Shown piece after piece: positions 9,468-22,515 of a DNA stretch of 34,652 nt. Each line of letters opens with the position of its first letter. Position 1 is the first letter of the stretch. The notes under the pieces were generated by a model that was given only the letters and a program-made list of their open reading frames with translations, was not told the origin of the DNA and ran no database searches. The stretch is from Chromera velia (taxonomy: Eukaryota > Sar > Chromeraceae), in assembly GCA_018398765.1 (NCBI GenBank), contig JAHBMJ010001856.1, forward strand, positions 1 to 34,652, read 5' to 3'. Made by a program: the position numbers and the translations under genes.

Positions 9468-11317
9468 GTAAGGGTGGTTGGAAGTTGATCTGCTCTACAC
9501 GAGTGACAGTGCCTTTTTCGTGTAGTTCTCTCTCTGCTGCTCCGAATGTCCGCCTGGCGTGATCACGCATGCGTGCATCGAGTAAGACCTTCTTCCAGGA
9601 AGTCCTCTGTCGCACGTCTGTAGGGTTGAGTGACTCACTGGCATGCCTGTGTGCATACTTGTTGCACCTTTGTGTGCAATTAGACGGCTTTGAGAAGATG
9701 GGTGCGTCTGAATGTGTGATTTCTGCTGTTTGTCAGTGGCGTGTGAAATCTTCCGAAAGGGGGGAAATTTGTGTGTTTTAAATCGCGTTCCGGATCCGCT
9801 CTGTCCCCTTTGTGTTTCCCTCAGGAGCTCTGGATGCCTCTGTGTCGGCCTCTGGAGGTCATTCTCTGGCTCTGTTCAGTCCGGAGGAAACGAGGGGATG
9901 CATGGACGGAGTGATGAACCTGGTGGAAGGGACCAGGCTGGTTGTGGGAGCGGGGGGGGAACGGAGGAACATTGGGTTGGAGGCCTCGTCTGACGGTGGA
10001 GGCGAGGAGGTGGTCTCATGGAGTGACCCTTTCTACGCGTCGCCTGTGCTGGAATCTCCGAGAGAGGACCCGGGGGGGCCTCTGCTTGCCTCAGGGTGAG
10101 TGGCTGGCTGGGTGGGTGAGTTGGAAGGGAAAGTGATTAGGTTGTGAGGTAAGGGAAGGGACCGAGTGGCTTGCGGACAGAGGTGTGTGTTTTCGCTTAC
10201 CATTCATTCTGAGCTGTGCGTACATGCCTTTGCACTTATCAGTGGCAAGACAGATATACATGTGGATGCACAGATGCAGACATTATTTCCCTTCTTAAGA
10301 TTGCTTGACAGGACGAACGAACAGACGGAGACTCATCAGCATAGATGCATAGAGATTGTGAAAGAGAGAGACAGGCAGGGAAACAAGACAACACAGAGAT
10401 TGACGTAGGCAGGTAGTCGAGCAGGTAGGACAAGAGACGGGGAGCGATCGAACGAAGTAAGAAACGGGGGGAGAGACACAGAGCTCAAAAAAGGGCAACA
10501 AGTCCGCAGGACACACAGGGAACTTTTTTTTCTATCCCCTCACGGGACTCCCTTTTTTCATCTCTTTGTTTCTCTTTCCGCGCAGAAAATTCCTTCATTC
10601 ACTCTCTCACTCATTCAGTCGCTCATTCACTTTTTCACTCACTCATTGATTCATTAAATCAATGAATCAATCAATCAATCAATCAATCAAGCAGGTTTCC
10701 CGGAGGTTCGGGGAACAGCATGGAGTCAGACGCTCATGCCGACATTCACGGCGGTTTGACTTCCAGCCTCCATTTTTTTGGCGGTCGGAAGCTCAAGTCT
10801 TCCTCTGACTGCACTCCGATCGTCTCCGCACAGCAATTCGACAAAGGCCAACTGACGATGGGGTTCTACCTTGACATTCCCGTCACAATACCGGGAAAGA
10901 AGGTGGTCGTGTTCAGCAACGGGAAGGGGTTTGAGGTGGGGTTTGTTGGAACGACAGGCGGGAGGATCCGTTTTGGGGTTCTTTCCGCGGAGGAGGGGAG
11001 GGGCCTTGCGGAGACGTGTGCAGGTCACCCCGCGCTTTTTATTTTGGCGTTGCGGGAGGACGGCATGAGCTTCGATTTGTTCCGACAGGGCGTCCGTCTG
11101 AACTCGGCAGAAGACAAAGGGCTGATGCTGGGGAAAGACGCACGGACACAGCTGTCGGGTCTGGGGCAGCTGACTCTTGGATGTGACGGAGGAGGGAAAC
11201 ATTGTTTTCAAGGTGGGGAGAAAGGAAAGAACAGTGAGGGATGCATGAGAAGAAAATGTTCTACGCACGAATATTTTTGTAGTTTCGTCATGTCTGAACT
11301 CTCGCCAACTCTCGTAG

Positions 11318-11357
<40 letters not shown>

Positions 11358-13557
11358 GGAGAGAGAGAGAGAGACAGAGAAGAAAAGACAGAGAGTTTCA
11401 CCGAGAGGAGAAGCAATTCCCACGAGCAGAATCTCTGCACTCGTCCACACATGCGTGGGAGATTCTGCTAGTGTGTTGCACCAGAAAATTTGCTTCGAAA
11501 AGGCAGAACGATACGAAAGAAATCTCAAGCGATCTGGCCACAGGAATATACAGTCTCTCTGTCAGTTCTTGTAAAACGAAAAGAATCCGGTGGCAACGCC
11601 TGTCGCGTTTCGTCTTCAGCTTAGTGACTACCGCGTTTGTTCATGCCTCTGGAGGACCTTTGCAATGAAATAGTCTTCTTCAACATTCTTATTGGGAGTG
11701 TCACGGCACTTAGAATTGGGTAACTTCTGTTATTTTTTTGTTGATCATGGTTCTGATTCCGCATGCCTCTGCAGGAACTTTAGGAGCTTTCTTCTTTGAG
11801 AGACGGCGTGCTGAGGGGGACGAGGCGGTCAAAGCGCTGCACGAAGAAATCATGACAAAAGAACTCGGTGAGTAGTCTGGTAGACAGAGAGGCAAAACGG
11901 CAGGTAGACTCGACTTTTGCCCGGCAGACCGGTAGGTTTTGTTGTTTTCTCTTCCTTCTCCGCCTCTGCATGTCTTTCTTCTCCGTCAAACAATTGCCGT
12001 CGGGTTTCCTTTCCCATCATGGCAGATGACGGAGTTTTTGAATTTGAGTGTGAGTGGGTGTTCTGCTTGCGTGACCGGTAAAAGCCTCATGTCTCTGCAT
12101 GTGCATTGCGCTGCATTCAATGTAATCCATCTAATGCAGGTCTGGACGACCATTGTGGCGATGGCGTCGTTCAGAAGGAGGAGGGAGAGGAGTGTGACCC
12201 TCTGGCAACCGAGAAGGGTCTGGACTCATGCGGGTGCAACTGCAAAGGTCGGTGTTTGCGTTTTCGTCTTTCGTTCCTCTTCTTTTCTTCTGCAGTTTCT
12301 CATACTGTGGCAAGATCGGCGAAGAATAAGGAACAGCTGCAGATGGAAAAAGAAAACAAAGTCAACAAAGGGGCCGGGAAAAGTATGGGGAAGGGAAAAA
12401 AAGAAAATCAAACGAAGCACACCTTGGCAGCCTAGTGTTCCTCTTACACTTTACATCTGATGATACGTTTTTTCTTTTGTGCCTGCAGCTCAATGTCCCT
12501 CATACAGCGACGCTCTAGGGGAGGTCGACGCGGCCCGATTTGAAATCTCCGGGACTGGCCGGTTGAAGGGGGACAGGGTCGATTTGTCGTGTGCAGCTGG
12601 TCACTCTCCTTCTCCTCCCCACGTGACGCAAGACAGCGTTTTCTGTGGAGTGGATAAAGCGGGAAAGTGGAGCACACGGGTGATGTCTTGTCTTCGGAAG
12701 TGCAGTTTGTGGAAGGAGCCCTGGGTCGAGTCTGGGCGGTTTGAGGTTGACAAGAGAAGGTATTTGACTCCAGAGATGCCCATGCTGGACGGGGAATGGG
12801 TGAATGTGAAGTGTCTGGACCCTGCGCAACCTTCGCTTGGCCAGCCTCAGCCGCAACGTCTCTTTTGTGTTGATGGCACAGTCGAGCCTTTGACCCTGGA
12901 GTGCAGGGAAGCCTGCAGCATTGACGGGGAGGGGCTGGCATTGGGACTGGTGCTGGCAGCAAGCGGGGCAAATTTGAATAGGGGAGCCTCGACTCTGAAG
13001 TGTGCGGACAATTTTGAGCCGCCCCTTTTGTTGAGGAGGCCTCCTGGGTCGTCTTCTTCAGGTTCTGTTTCTGCAGAGGGGCATGCTGGGGCCTTTCTGG
13101 ATGCCGGGGGCTCCTCAGATAACTTTTTAAGGCGAGAGGGAGACGGCAAGATGGGAAGTGAGGAGAGTGCCGTGGAGAGGGCAGGGGCAGGGGAGACTGG
13201 AAGGGAAGAGAGGGGGTCGGAGGAGGAGTCCGAAGGAATGAGGGCGCAGGTGGTGAGCTGTGATGAGGGGCAGCTGTCTGGAGCTTCTTTGAAATGTTTC
13301 GGTCAGTTGGGATGAAGTGGAGTGAGCCAGTGGCCGGAAAGGGGCGGGGGCGAAAGGACAACCCAGAATGAGTCGCTGGCCTAGTGAACAGATCTTTGTT
13401 TGCAAAACCTCTACTGTATACATTGAAGTTGAAAAGGGGATGGAATAGACCAAGAGGACATTTGTTCTCTTCACGCTTATTCAAAGGTGCAAAATTCTCC
13501 TATTTTTTCCCTTTCTTGCTTTCTGCGTCCATCTCTGGCCCTTTTCTCGACCGCCCC

Positions 13558-13624
<67 letters not shown>

Positions 13625-13655
13625 GTGTGTGTGTGTATGTGTGTGTGTGTGTGTA

Positions 13656-13705
<50 letters not shown>

Positions 13706-16700
13706 TTCGTGATTCTGCCTGCAGAGCCCTGCCCAGGATTGAGTGCCAACGAGTTGAGCAAGCGGCAGGTGATAGCAAGCAGGCAGGACGCAGTAGACGG
13801 CTTTGCGGGTCTACCTGCGGGTTCTGAGGTAGCGTTCTCGTGCAAGGACGGTTTCTCTCCTGCAGGCCTCGCCTCGGGGGAGTTGATGGGCACGGGTGCC
13901 TCTGCCTCCATTCGATGCGAGGGTGGGGCTTGGGCTGCTCTGCCGCTGGAATGCGTCGGTGAGTCAGACACGAGCGTCTGCATGAGGGCAGAGGGATGAT
14001 CACAGGATGGGTTGTATCCACGGGTCCCCACACAAAGACGACAGGTCCATTTCAGGAATGTGGAGGTCATTTGAGGAAATTGTTTGGACAAAGGGACGAT
14101 GCATGCCTTCAGCTGGTCCTCGGTCATCGTTCCTCCAATTTTGTGATCAGGGAAAGCAAGGCAAAGCAAGGTTTGCCGAGGCACGATTACGTATAGCAGG
14201 CAGCCCTCGTTCGTTCACATACGGCCCTGATTCCATGAGCTCAAGCGTGCAGAATTATTCTTTCTTCATGACAGCACTGCAGCTGCAGCCAACTCATGTT
14301 TTGAGATGCCAAACCACTGCGTGCTTCATGTTTGCTTTTCTGCAGCACCATGCGATGCCTTTCCTGAGAAGCCTGCCGAGTTTCTCGTTGACATTTCTGC
14401 GGGCAGCAGATCTCTCTCCAAAGTGCCCGTGGGGACTCTGGTGAGGATTCGCTGTGCACCAGGGTACGCCCCTGCAGCGGGAGATCTGAGAGACGCGGAG
14501 ACAGTGTACTGCGTGGGGGGCTCGACTGGCTACACACAGGACACAATGCACTGTCTGAGTGAGTCTGGCGTCATACTTGTACCACTTCAACATGCGCCAG
14601 GTTTCAGTTTAAATGAAAAAATGGTCCAGCAAGTTCAGAGACTTCTAGAGCCACCAGTAGAAAATGAAAATAAGTTTCCTTGCAGACTTCCCTCTCGCAG
14701 CCGAGTCCATGGGTCAACTCGTCCGACAGCATCCAAACAATCCTTGGAGCTCTTTCCGTTTCACTCGATCATCGTTATCTCTCTCACGCATCGATCGTGT
14801 TGCAGAACTGTGCGCGAGTCTCCCTGAGGTCGACTCTCTTCTGTACAAGCAGGCGAGCGACTCGTTGCCTCCGCCTCCCTTTCGGCAGGGTCAGACGGTT
14901 CTCTTCGAGTGCGCTGAGGGGTTCTCTCCCTCAGATCCCCAGGTGGGCTTGCCCTGCTTTTCGCTCTGCTGTTCTTTGGCAAACATTTGCTTCTGTATAA
15001 GGATGTGCATACGGACACATCCAGGAAATTAGACGGACCATCGTCGAAATGCACAAGCAAGAAAGAGGACGGTTGTATGATCGAGGACACTCGAATGCAG
15101 GCAAACGCAAATACCCGCATTCACCTTTCTTCGTCGCGCGCGACTAACTCTGTTTTCTCCGTCCTTCTTTTGCTGACCCTCTTTCTCCCCTAATTGCCTC
15201 CTCATTCAGGTGACAACTGGGATCTCAGTGTGTCAGGGAGGGAATTGGTCACCCCTCTCCTTCGAGTGTTCGTCCTCCTGCCCTCCCTTCCCGGTGGAGG
15301 AGGCCACGGAGAAAGAAGGGCTGCTTCTCACAGGGGTGGGTCGGATTGGATCAGGGGGGATCGGGTGGGTGTCTCAAGAATATGGCCCACCAGCGGGGGG
15401 GCATCGCATGCAGATGGATAGAATCTCTGGCAAGAATTAAAAGCACGAAGGCTTACTCTCATTCTCAGAAAAAGGGGGGAGGAAACGCAGAGCTCGCGTG
15501 TATTTCCGAGCCCCGATCAGGCAATTGACCAAATGATTCACCAAGTCCCTTGGGTTGTTCCCTATCGTCGCTTTTGATTCTTACAGGTTCTCTCTCCACC
15601 CCTTGATCTCTTCATATCTCCTTCTTTTTCTCCCCTACAGGTGTCACCCTCTGAGCTCCAGCACGACAAACAGTGGAGGAGGCATTCGGTTGCAGTGCGT
15701 CTCCAGTGTCCTCCGGGGACTCAGGGCCACTTGAAGGAATCAACTCAGGACGTGAAATGCATCAATGGAGAATGGGAGGCAATCACCCTGCAGTGTGCAG
15801 GTCAGTCCTTTTACTGAACTTGGCATGTACCTTCCTCGTAGAAGCTTTTCTTGGAGCGTGAGAATGAAATCGAATAGGAGTCTTCTCATCAGCTCTGCAT
15901 TGAGAGAGGTGAAGCCCGCATGCAGCCTGTCTCGCACTCATCTGAGTGTCAAGTGTACAAAAGCGCGAGTACCTTCTGCAGAGAGGCCAAAGAGTGGGCT
16001 TTCTTTTCGGTTGTGCTGAAGAAAGTCTCTCTGGAAAACCAGTGGCTGCCTTCTGTCGTGTTGTGCTCTTCAGATGGTGTATTTGTTTGGTTCCAGCAAT
16101 AAATAAGCTTATTGGTTTGAAATGTGCAGAGGTGTGCACGGAATACAAGAAGCTTCCCTTGGAGGCGTACAAGATTGAGGGGACTGGAGGGGGGCTGGAG
16201 CAGGGGGCCTCCCGTGTGTTGAAGTGCGCGGAGGGTTTCGATGCCGTGGAGGGCGAGGAAGGAGAGGAAGTCAGGTGCATCCACGGGGAGTGGACGATCT
16301 CGACTCTAGAATGCGGAAGTGAGTCGCGACCTTGGGAGGGAAAGAGAGGATGAGCAAAACAATGCTGCTCAAAGATTCGTCATCGATCTGGACAAACAGT
16401 CCGAAAGCAAATGTGCATTGAAATCGGCTTCAAGTAATGTCGTTCTTCATTCATTTAGCCTGATCTTCAGATTTTTGCAGACTTCTTTTCTTTTCATTTC
16501 CCCCTCTTCCAGACAAGTGATCAGACATATGAGGGATGCGTGTCTTGTCTGCAGAACACTGCGGCCCCTTTGTCTCAAAAGAACCGAAAGCATACTACCA
16601 AATTTTAAAAGTTGAGCACCCGAGTGGAGCCTTGATTGACATCGGCAACACGGTTGTCCCTCATGGCACGGTGGTGGAGGTGGCGTGCAGGGACGTGTAC

Positions 16701-19700
16701 GCAACGGCAGATGCTTCGGGCCGCATGATGACTGAGGAGGTCGTGTGCAGGTCTGGAGCCTGGAGCAGTCAGCAGTTGACGTGTTTCACCAGGTGCGGAG
16801 TGCCTTCTTTTGGCAATGCAGGTGGCATGACCTCCCGGTTAGAGAATCCCGTGTTGCCTATGTGGAGCGCAGAGAAGCTCCCTGAAGCCGAGACTCCCGA
16901 GAGGGACGAGCTGGTCAATGGGACAGGAAACGCTACAGACACAGCAGAAGAAGCATCGGAAAGCGATAATTTGGATCAGTCGTCAGGCGAGGCACAAGAG
17001 GAAGGCGAGGGAGAAGAGAGCCTTCCGGACACGACCCAATGGCTGGATGCCAAGCAAACGTTCCTCAAATTGGGTCCCCCCCACAGCCTTGCTCTCTTTG
17101 TTGGATGCAAACCCGGCATGACGCCCCAGCCTGCAGCCCCGGAGAAGCAGAGCATCGTTTGCATGAACGGGACCTTCACTGAACCCACCATCCAGTGCTT
17201 CTGTAAGTCGAAGAAATCACTCATGCAATCTGTGTGTCATCTCTTCTACTGACTTGCGTTTCACGCCTGCTCTCTTCTTTCCTCTGTTGCCGGTGTCAGA
17301 ATTTTACACCTTCGATGTGCCTCTATCTGATCTGCTTCAATTGTCAGAGGGGATCATGCAATTACTAAATGGAAGCAAAAGTGCACACATCACTCTCTGC
17401 TTGCATACGTTCACAAATTCAAACGACCGACGCGCGCAGACACATGCGGTCCCTATCCAAATGCGAACGGCGAGTCCCACCTTCCAGTTCCGAAGGGCGT
17501 CAAAATTATGGGGACCTCCCAGCCGTCCTCGGGGGGGAATTCCTTCGCTCACATATCGGAGGTCCAACTGGAGTGCGAGGAGGGATGGAGGAACGACGAC
17601 CCTTCTCAAAGGTCGGACAGACAATCAGACAGTGGAAACGGGACAGAGAGATGTAGAGGGAATATATTTCTTGTTCGATGCACGTCTGTTTGTGGCGCAG
17701 GCAACAGAGTGAGGGGGCGTATGCAGGAAAGCGAATAGGCCCAAAGGCCTTCTCCATGCCTTCAGGGAAAGAGGGAGGACTCATTCTATGCAAGAGGACC
17801 TATCGCATCTTCACAAGAAAACTACGCAAATGTCACACGCAAAGCTGGAACTGATTGGGAGACCTCCCCTTTCTGCCCACGTGCGCATGCAGGTTTAACA
17901 AGAAGCAAGAGCCCGTCTCTTCCAGGTGTCTCGACGGAAATTGGGTGAAACCCGACCTCGATTGCAAAGGTCTGCATGTGTGCTTTTTGTTTCCCGAACG
18001 CACCGCGCTTCAATTAGACCACTATTTCAAGTCGAAACATTCTGTTCTGCATAATGGATAGTTCATGTCATAGACAGAAAGATAATCCAAAGCCCAACAG
18101 CCAGCAGTTTCAAAAAGTACTCACTGAGTGTATTTACTGATGTGTCGAGTCTGCATGCCGCACGGTCATGCAGCCCAGTGCCCCCGTACGAGACTCTGGT
18201 CGACCTGAAGCGCTACAAACTGGAAGAAGCCAAGCCCGCTCACACACCGGGGGACGAGAGGAAACTCCCCAAGACAGACGACAGCCTCTTTCCGAGAGCG
18301 CATGGGGCGTCAGTCAAGGTGCGTTGGGTGCATGGCGGCTTTCTGTGTTTTTCCTTCTCTTTGCCTCTAGCTCGACTATTCATCCTCGATCATTTACTGG
18401 AATACGTGTGTTGCTTTTCTGATTGATGGGCATGCCGCACGCAGCTGTCGTTCCCTTTCGTCGCCCTCGTCTCTGCCCTTGCGGCGTTTCTCGTAACACA
18501 CTCGTTGGCAGAAGAATGACTGAAAGAATCGACTGAACAATACTTGTTGTCTGCCTGTCTGTTTGCGTGTGTGCAGATTGAGTGTCAGGAGGGATTCGGG
18601 TCTGATCTTGACAGCAAACAAACAGACTTTGTTACGTGCATCAACGGGAAGTGGACGGTGCAGGAGATGGGATGCTACAGTCAGTCACCCAGGCAGGCAG
18701 CCAGACTGAAGCGTCGGAAGGTTTCACAGACAGAAGCTGTGTTTCACCTTGAAGTGAACAGTTAGTTAGACGGGCGCACACGCAGCCAGACTGCGCATTC
18801 ACAAAACCTAAAGGACGGATCGCACTCACGCACAGTCATGAAGCGAATACACTTCTTGTGTCATTCGCTCCCAAACATGCATCCAGTTTTCTTCTCATTG
18901 GCTCGAGTGAGTGCAAAATTGAACAAAGGCGGGCGCAGATCCGTTGTTGTCCTTTTTGTTCGAATGACTGACTGACTGATTGCGTGAGTGAGTAAGTGAG
19001 GGAGGGAGTCAGGGAGTCTCTGACTGCTAATTAGTGTGTCAACTGAGTGCAGCTGACTGCGAGGCCGCCCCCGATCTCCCTGACGGTTACTCAACAGATG
19101 AGGACAGGGACAACCCCAGGTCGATGTCCCTTCTCCACGGGGACACGCGCATCGTCTCGTGCATCCTCAACGCAGGTGGGTGAGTGCATGATAGATCGTA
19201 CTATATACTACAATATAAGGGAGAGAGCGTAGATAAGATGAAAGGCAAGGAGTTGAGGTGGCTCGCAATGGCTACAGAGGCACATGCACGTATCAATACA
19301 TTCATGCGTATGCCTAGACAGAGAGAGGTGTGGGTGTGAAGCAAAAAATAAAGTTCCTGGCCGCCTTCTACTCGATTCTTAGTGTGACTCAAGCTTGTGT
19401 GCCATGCCATTTATTTTGCGCCTTCTCCCTTTTCCTCCGTGCAGCAAATCGCCCCCCAGGCACGCTTGAGTATTCTCTCGGGTACACTGACAGCTTCGGA
19501 CGGAGCGCTGAGAGGACTGCGTGCCAAGACGGCCAGTGGACCCACATCTCTCTCGACTGCAAGAGGACCTGTGATGACTTCCTGGTGGATTCAGTGGTGG
19601 GCCAGTTCATTGCACACGTGTGATTGAGAAACTGAATTTTTCTGCGGCGATTCTATTCATTTTTGCAATCAGAAAATGAAGCCCTACAAACGGATGCGTC

Positions 19701-22472
19701 CACAGATGTAGGCTCTGACTTGTGCGCAAACATTTATTCTGCAGAGCATGAACGTGACAGACCACCCAGGCCCGAGGGAAATCGAGAACAAGGAGACCAT
19801 CTCGAGGTTCTTCCACGGGGCGGAGAGACACTACCACTGCAGTCGTCCCATGACCATCGTCAGTCTGAGCACAGGAGGGAAAATGATTGTAAATAGACAA
19901 TGACATCGATAGACAGATCGATAGCTAGATACAGAAAATAGTCCACGATGTATGCTTTCACGATCGTCTCTTCAACCTGTCGTTCTAGCAGAGTCTGATT
20001 GAAGTCCCGATACATGTTTCAAGCGCCCGTGTGACCAAAGCTAACCCTTTTTCTTTCATTATCGCCAGAACTCAGCCGTGCTTCAGACAGTCTGGATCGA
20101 AACCGGGGGGGCTGGAAGGACAATTGATTTTCATCCCGGTCTGTGCCTGAACTTTCTCTGTCCTTTCCTCCCGCTTTCCCCTGTGCTTGCAGAATGGTCA
20201 ATGGTACTCTGACCCCTACTCCCTTGCTTTTGCCGAGGCTCTGGGTGTGACCATCACGGGCAAAAATCAGACCGATGTGGACGTGACTGAAGACGAGGGA
20301 GAATTCGGTATCTTTGCGGAAGAGACGAACAAAAAGGAAGGAAGCTCCTCAACCAACGAGACTGGAGCAGAGACGGCTGAAAAGGAGGAGAGTGGGGACA
20401 TGACTCCAGCGGAGAGAAAACTACTGAGCGAGACGGCGCATGCTCTTTCCATGGGTCTCGGGGATGCGGTGGGACTCGAATTGATCTCCGGTACAGCTCC
20501 AGTCAAGTGGGGCTCCCTTTACGGAGAGTCCGTCTGCGATGACGGCCACTGGACCCCTGTGGAGGTCACCTGCAAACGTGAGTGAGTGAGTGCAGCCTTA
20601 GTCATGTACGCCCGCATGCACCCTGTGAAGCAGGTATTGGATCCCACTCGATCTCCATCCAAGGAAGAAGAAAGTGACTGCCCTGGAGGGATGAGAGAAG
20701 CCACGTAGCAGACAGACGGCGTCTCTCGGTGTGCATGTTTTTTCTTTCGGGCGTAAAAGAGAGCTGCCGAATAGGATGCACCGAAGGGCACACTGAATCT
20801 TATTTGATGCTACCGCTCTGCTCCAAAGACAATGCTGTTTGTTTGTATCTTCTTTCTGTAGCCGTCGCGGCCTCGTTCAATCTGTGTCTGCTTCCGTCTG
20901 TTTGGCCGCTGTGTCTCAATCCGTGTGTATGTGGCTGTTTGTGTCAATGTTCGCGTTTTTGGACATATTTGTCGCTGGTCTGCATTTGCGTGTGCAGGGA
21001 TGTGTCAAAGTCGTGACTTTCCCCAGCCGCTTGTGAGAGAACACTTTGGGCGTCTGATCACGGAACCCCGGCCACGTGAATTCTCCCACTTTCATCATGG
21101 GGCAGCCGTGAGAGTCAGTCAGTCAGTCGGGCTTATAGGTCGACTCAGAAAAGAGGTTGTGGTCTCTCGGTCCTTGTCAATACGGATCTCTCGGTCCTTG
21201 TCCATTTCAACTTGGCTGCTACCACAGGACCTACTTTCTCTGCAGTCGAGGTCTCTGTGTCTCCATTACCGTGTGTGAATACTGACAGACAAAATGACTA
21301 ACTTACTCACTGACCCTGCATGCCGACGCCCCTGCAGGTTGCATGCCCCCCCCAGTCGGATATGAGCCCCCCTTCGGTGAGACCTCCTGAGCCCCCTTCC
21401 GCCCTGAAAGGAATATTTGCCAAAGCACAGGAAGACAGGGAAAAGGACGGGAGCGCAAGACCAGAAGATGCAGAGAAACCTGAATTCTTCGTCTGGTCGG
21501 TCTGTGGAGTCTCGATGACTTTCTTTCATCGAGATCCGGTTGAATCACCATCATTCTGCTTGTCTAGTTCCATCTGCACATGGCTTTTCCGTACTGTTGA
21601 AGGCAACAGACAGAGTCACGGCCCCAGCTTCTCTCTTTCAGTCGTGGGAAGGTCCACAAGAAGACTTCTTTCTTCTGCCTTCTCCTCTGAAATCCTTCGA
21701 TGTGGAGGGAGGTTCGTTATTATCCTTTTCAGTTTACATCTGTGCTTCCTCCCTCCCTTCTCTCTCTCTCTTCCTCCGTCTTTGCTCCTGCTTGATACCC
21801 CTCCATGAGAAAACTTGCATGAGGCAGACGGTTGCATCTCTGTATCTGTCTGCAGGTGCGTGGATGGGACCTTCACGGCTCTCCCCTTCCTAGATTGCCT
21901 GAGTGAGTGAGTGGGTGAGTGACTGAGTCGAGGAGGGGAGGGGAGGGGAAGAGGACTCTTTGGGCAGTCTTCAAATTTCAGCATTCGGCGTGGCTAAAAT
22001 TGTCTTCATTGTCACTTGTCTTATTTTATTCTTTCTGCGAAATCTGTTTTTTGCTTTCCGACGCAACGTTCGACTGAGGACGGACTGCATGGCATTCATC
22101 AATCAGCATGTGCTTCACATGTGTTGCTGCAGTGCGGTGCCCTCCCTACAAAAACCCCTTTCCTCATGCACAAGACGTGATCCACCCTTCGGAGGACTTG
22201 TGGGACGAAGCTTCAGGTGGGAAGGGAGGGAGGGAGAGAAAGAAAGGAAGGCAGGAAACAGGCGACAGGAGGGATGCATATGCACCGATGAAACAGGACG
22301 GTCAAACTCAAATGCCCTGCAATAGGCATACGCTGCATGATTCCCTCCCTCTTTGATGCTTCTACCCACTCGATCGAATCTCTGCACATCCCCCTCTTCG
22401 TGTGTTTGTGTGTGTCTGTGTGTGTTTCTGTGTGTGCTTGTGTGTAGTTTATTTGTGTATATGGATGTGCAT

Positions 22473-22515
<43 letters not shown>

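Larger units (their letters stand above)
9825..11867 (+). other. CCP gene exons 3-5: LamG/concanavalin-like domain
   Basis: Exons 9825-10095, 10695-11212 and 11775-11867 encode about residues 34-328. The central part has the alternating beta-strand pattern of a LamG or ConA-like jelly roll: [20 protein letters not shown], a [11 protein letters not shown] strand, [27 protein letters not shown], then [12 protein letters not shown]. Exon 5 closes with [20 protein letters not shown], which matches the usual final strand and short helix of this fold. Such domains bind glycans or proteins. The fold is recognised by pattern, so the exact family is uncertain. Intron 4 carries a GA microsatellite, and intron 3 has a hairpin just before its acceptor. 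Confidence 0.55.

Noticed and set aside
12444-13484. 346-codon minus-strand open frame
   Set aside because: It is antisense to exon 7 of the CCP gene, whose plus-strand frame has three CCP modules with correct splice phases. The minus frame has no recognisable motifs.
13477-14184. Minus-strand open frame with His/Thr repeats
   Set aside because: It arises from the TG/TC microsatellite and lies antisense to exon 8.
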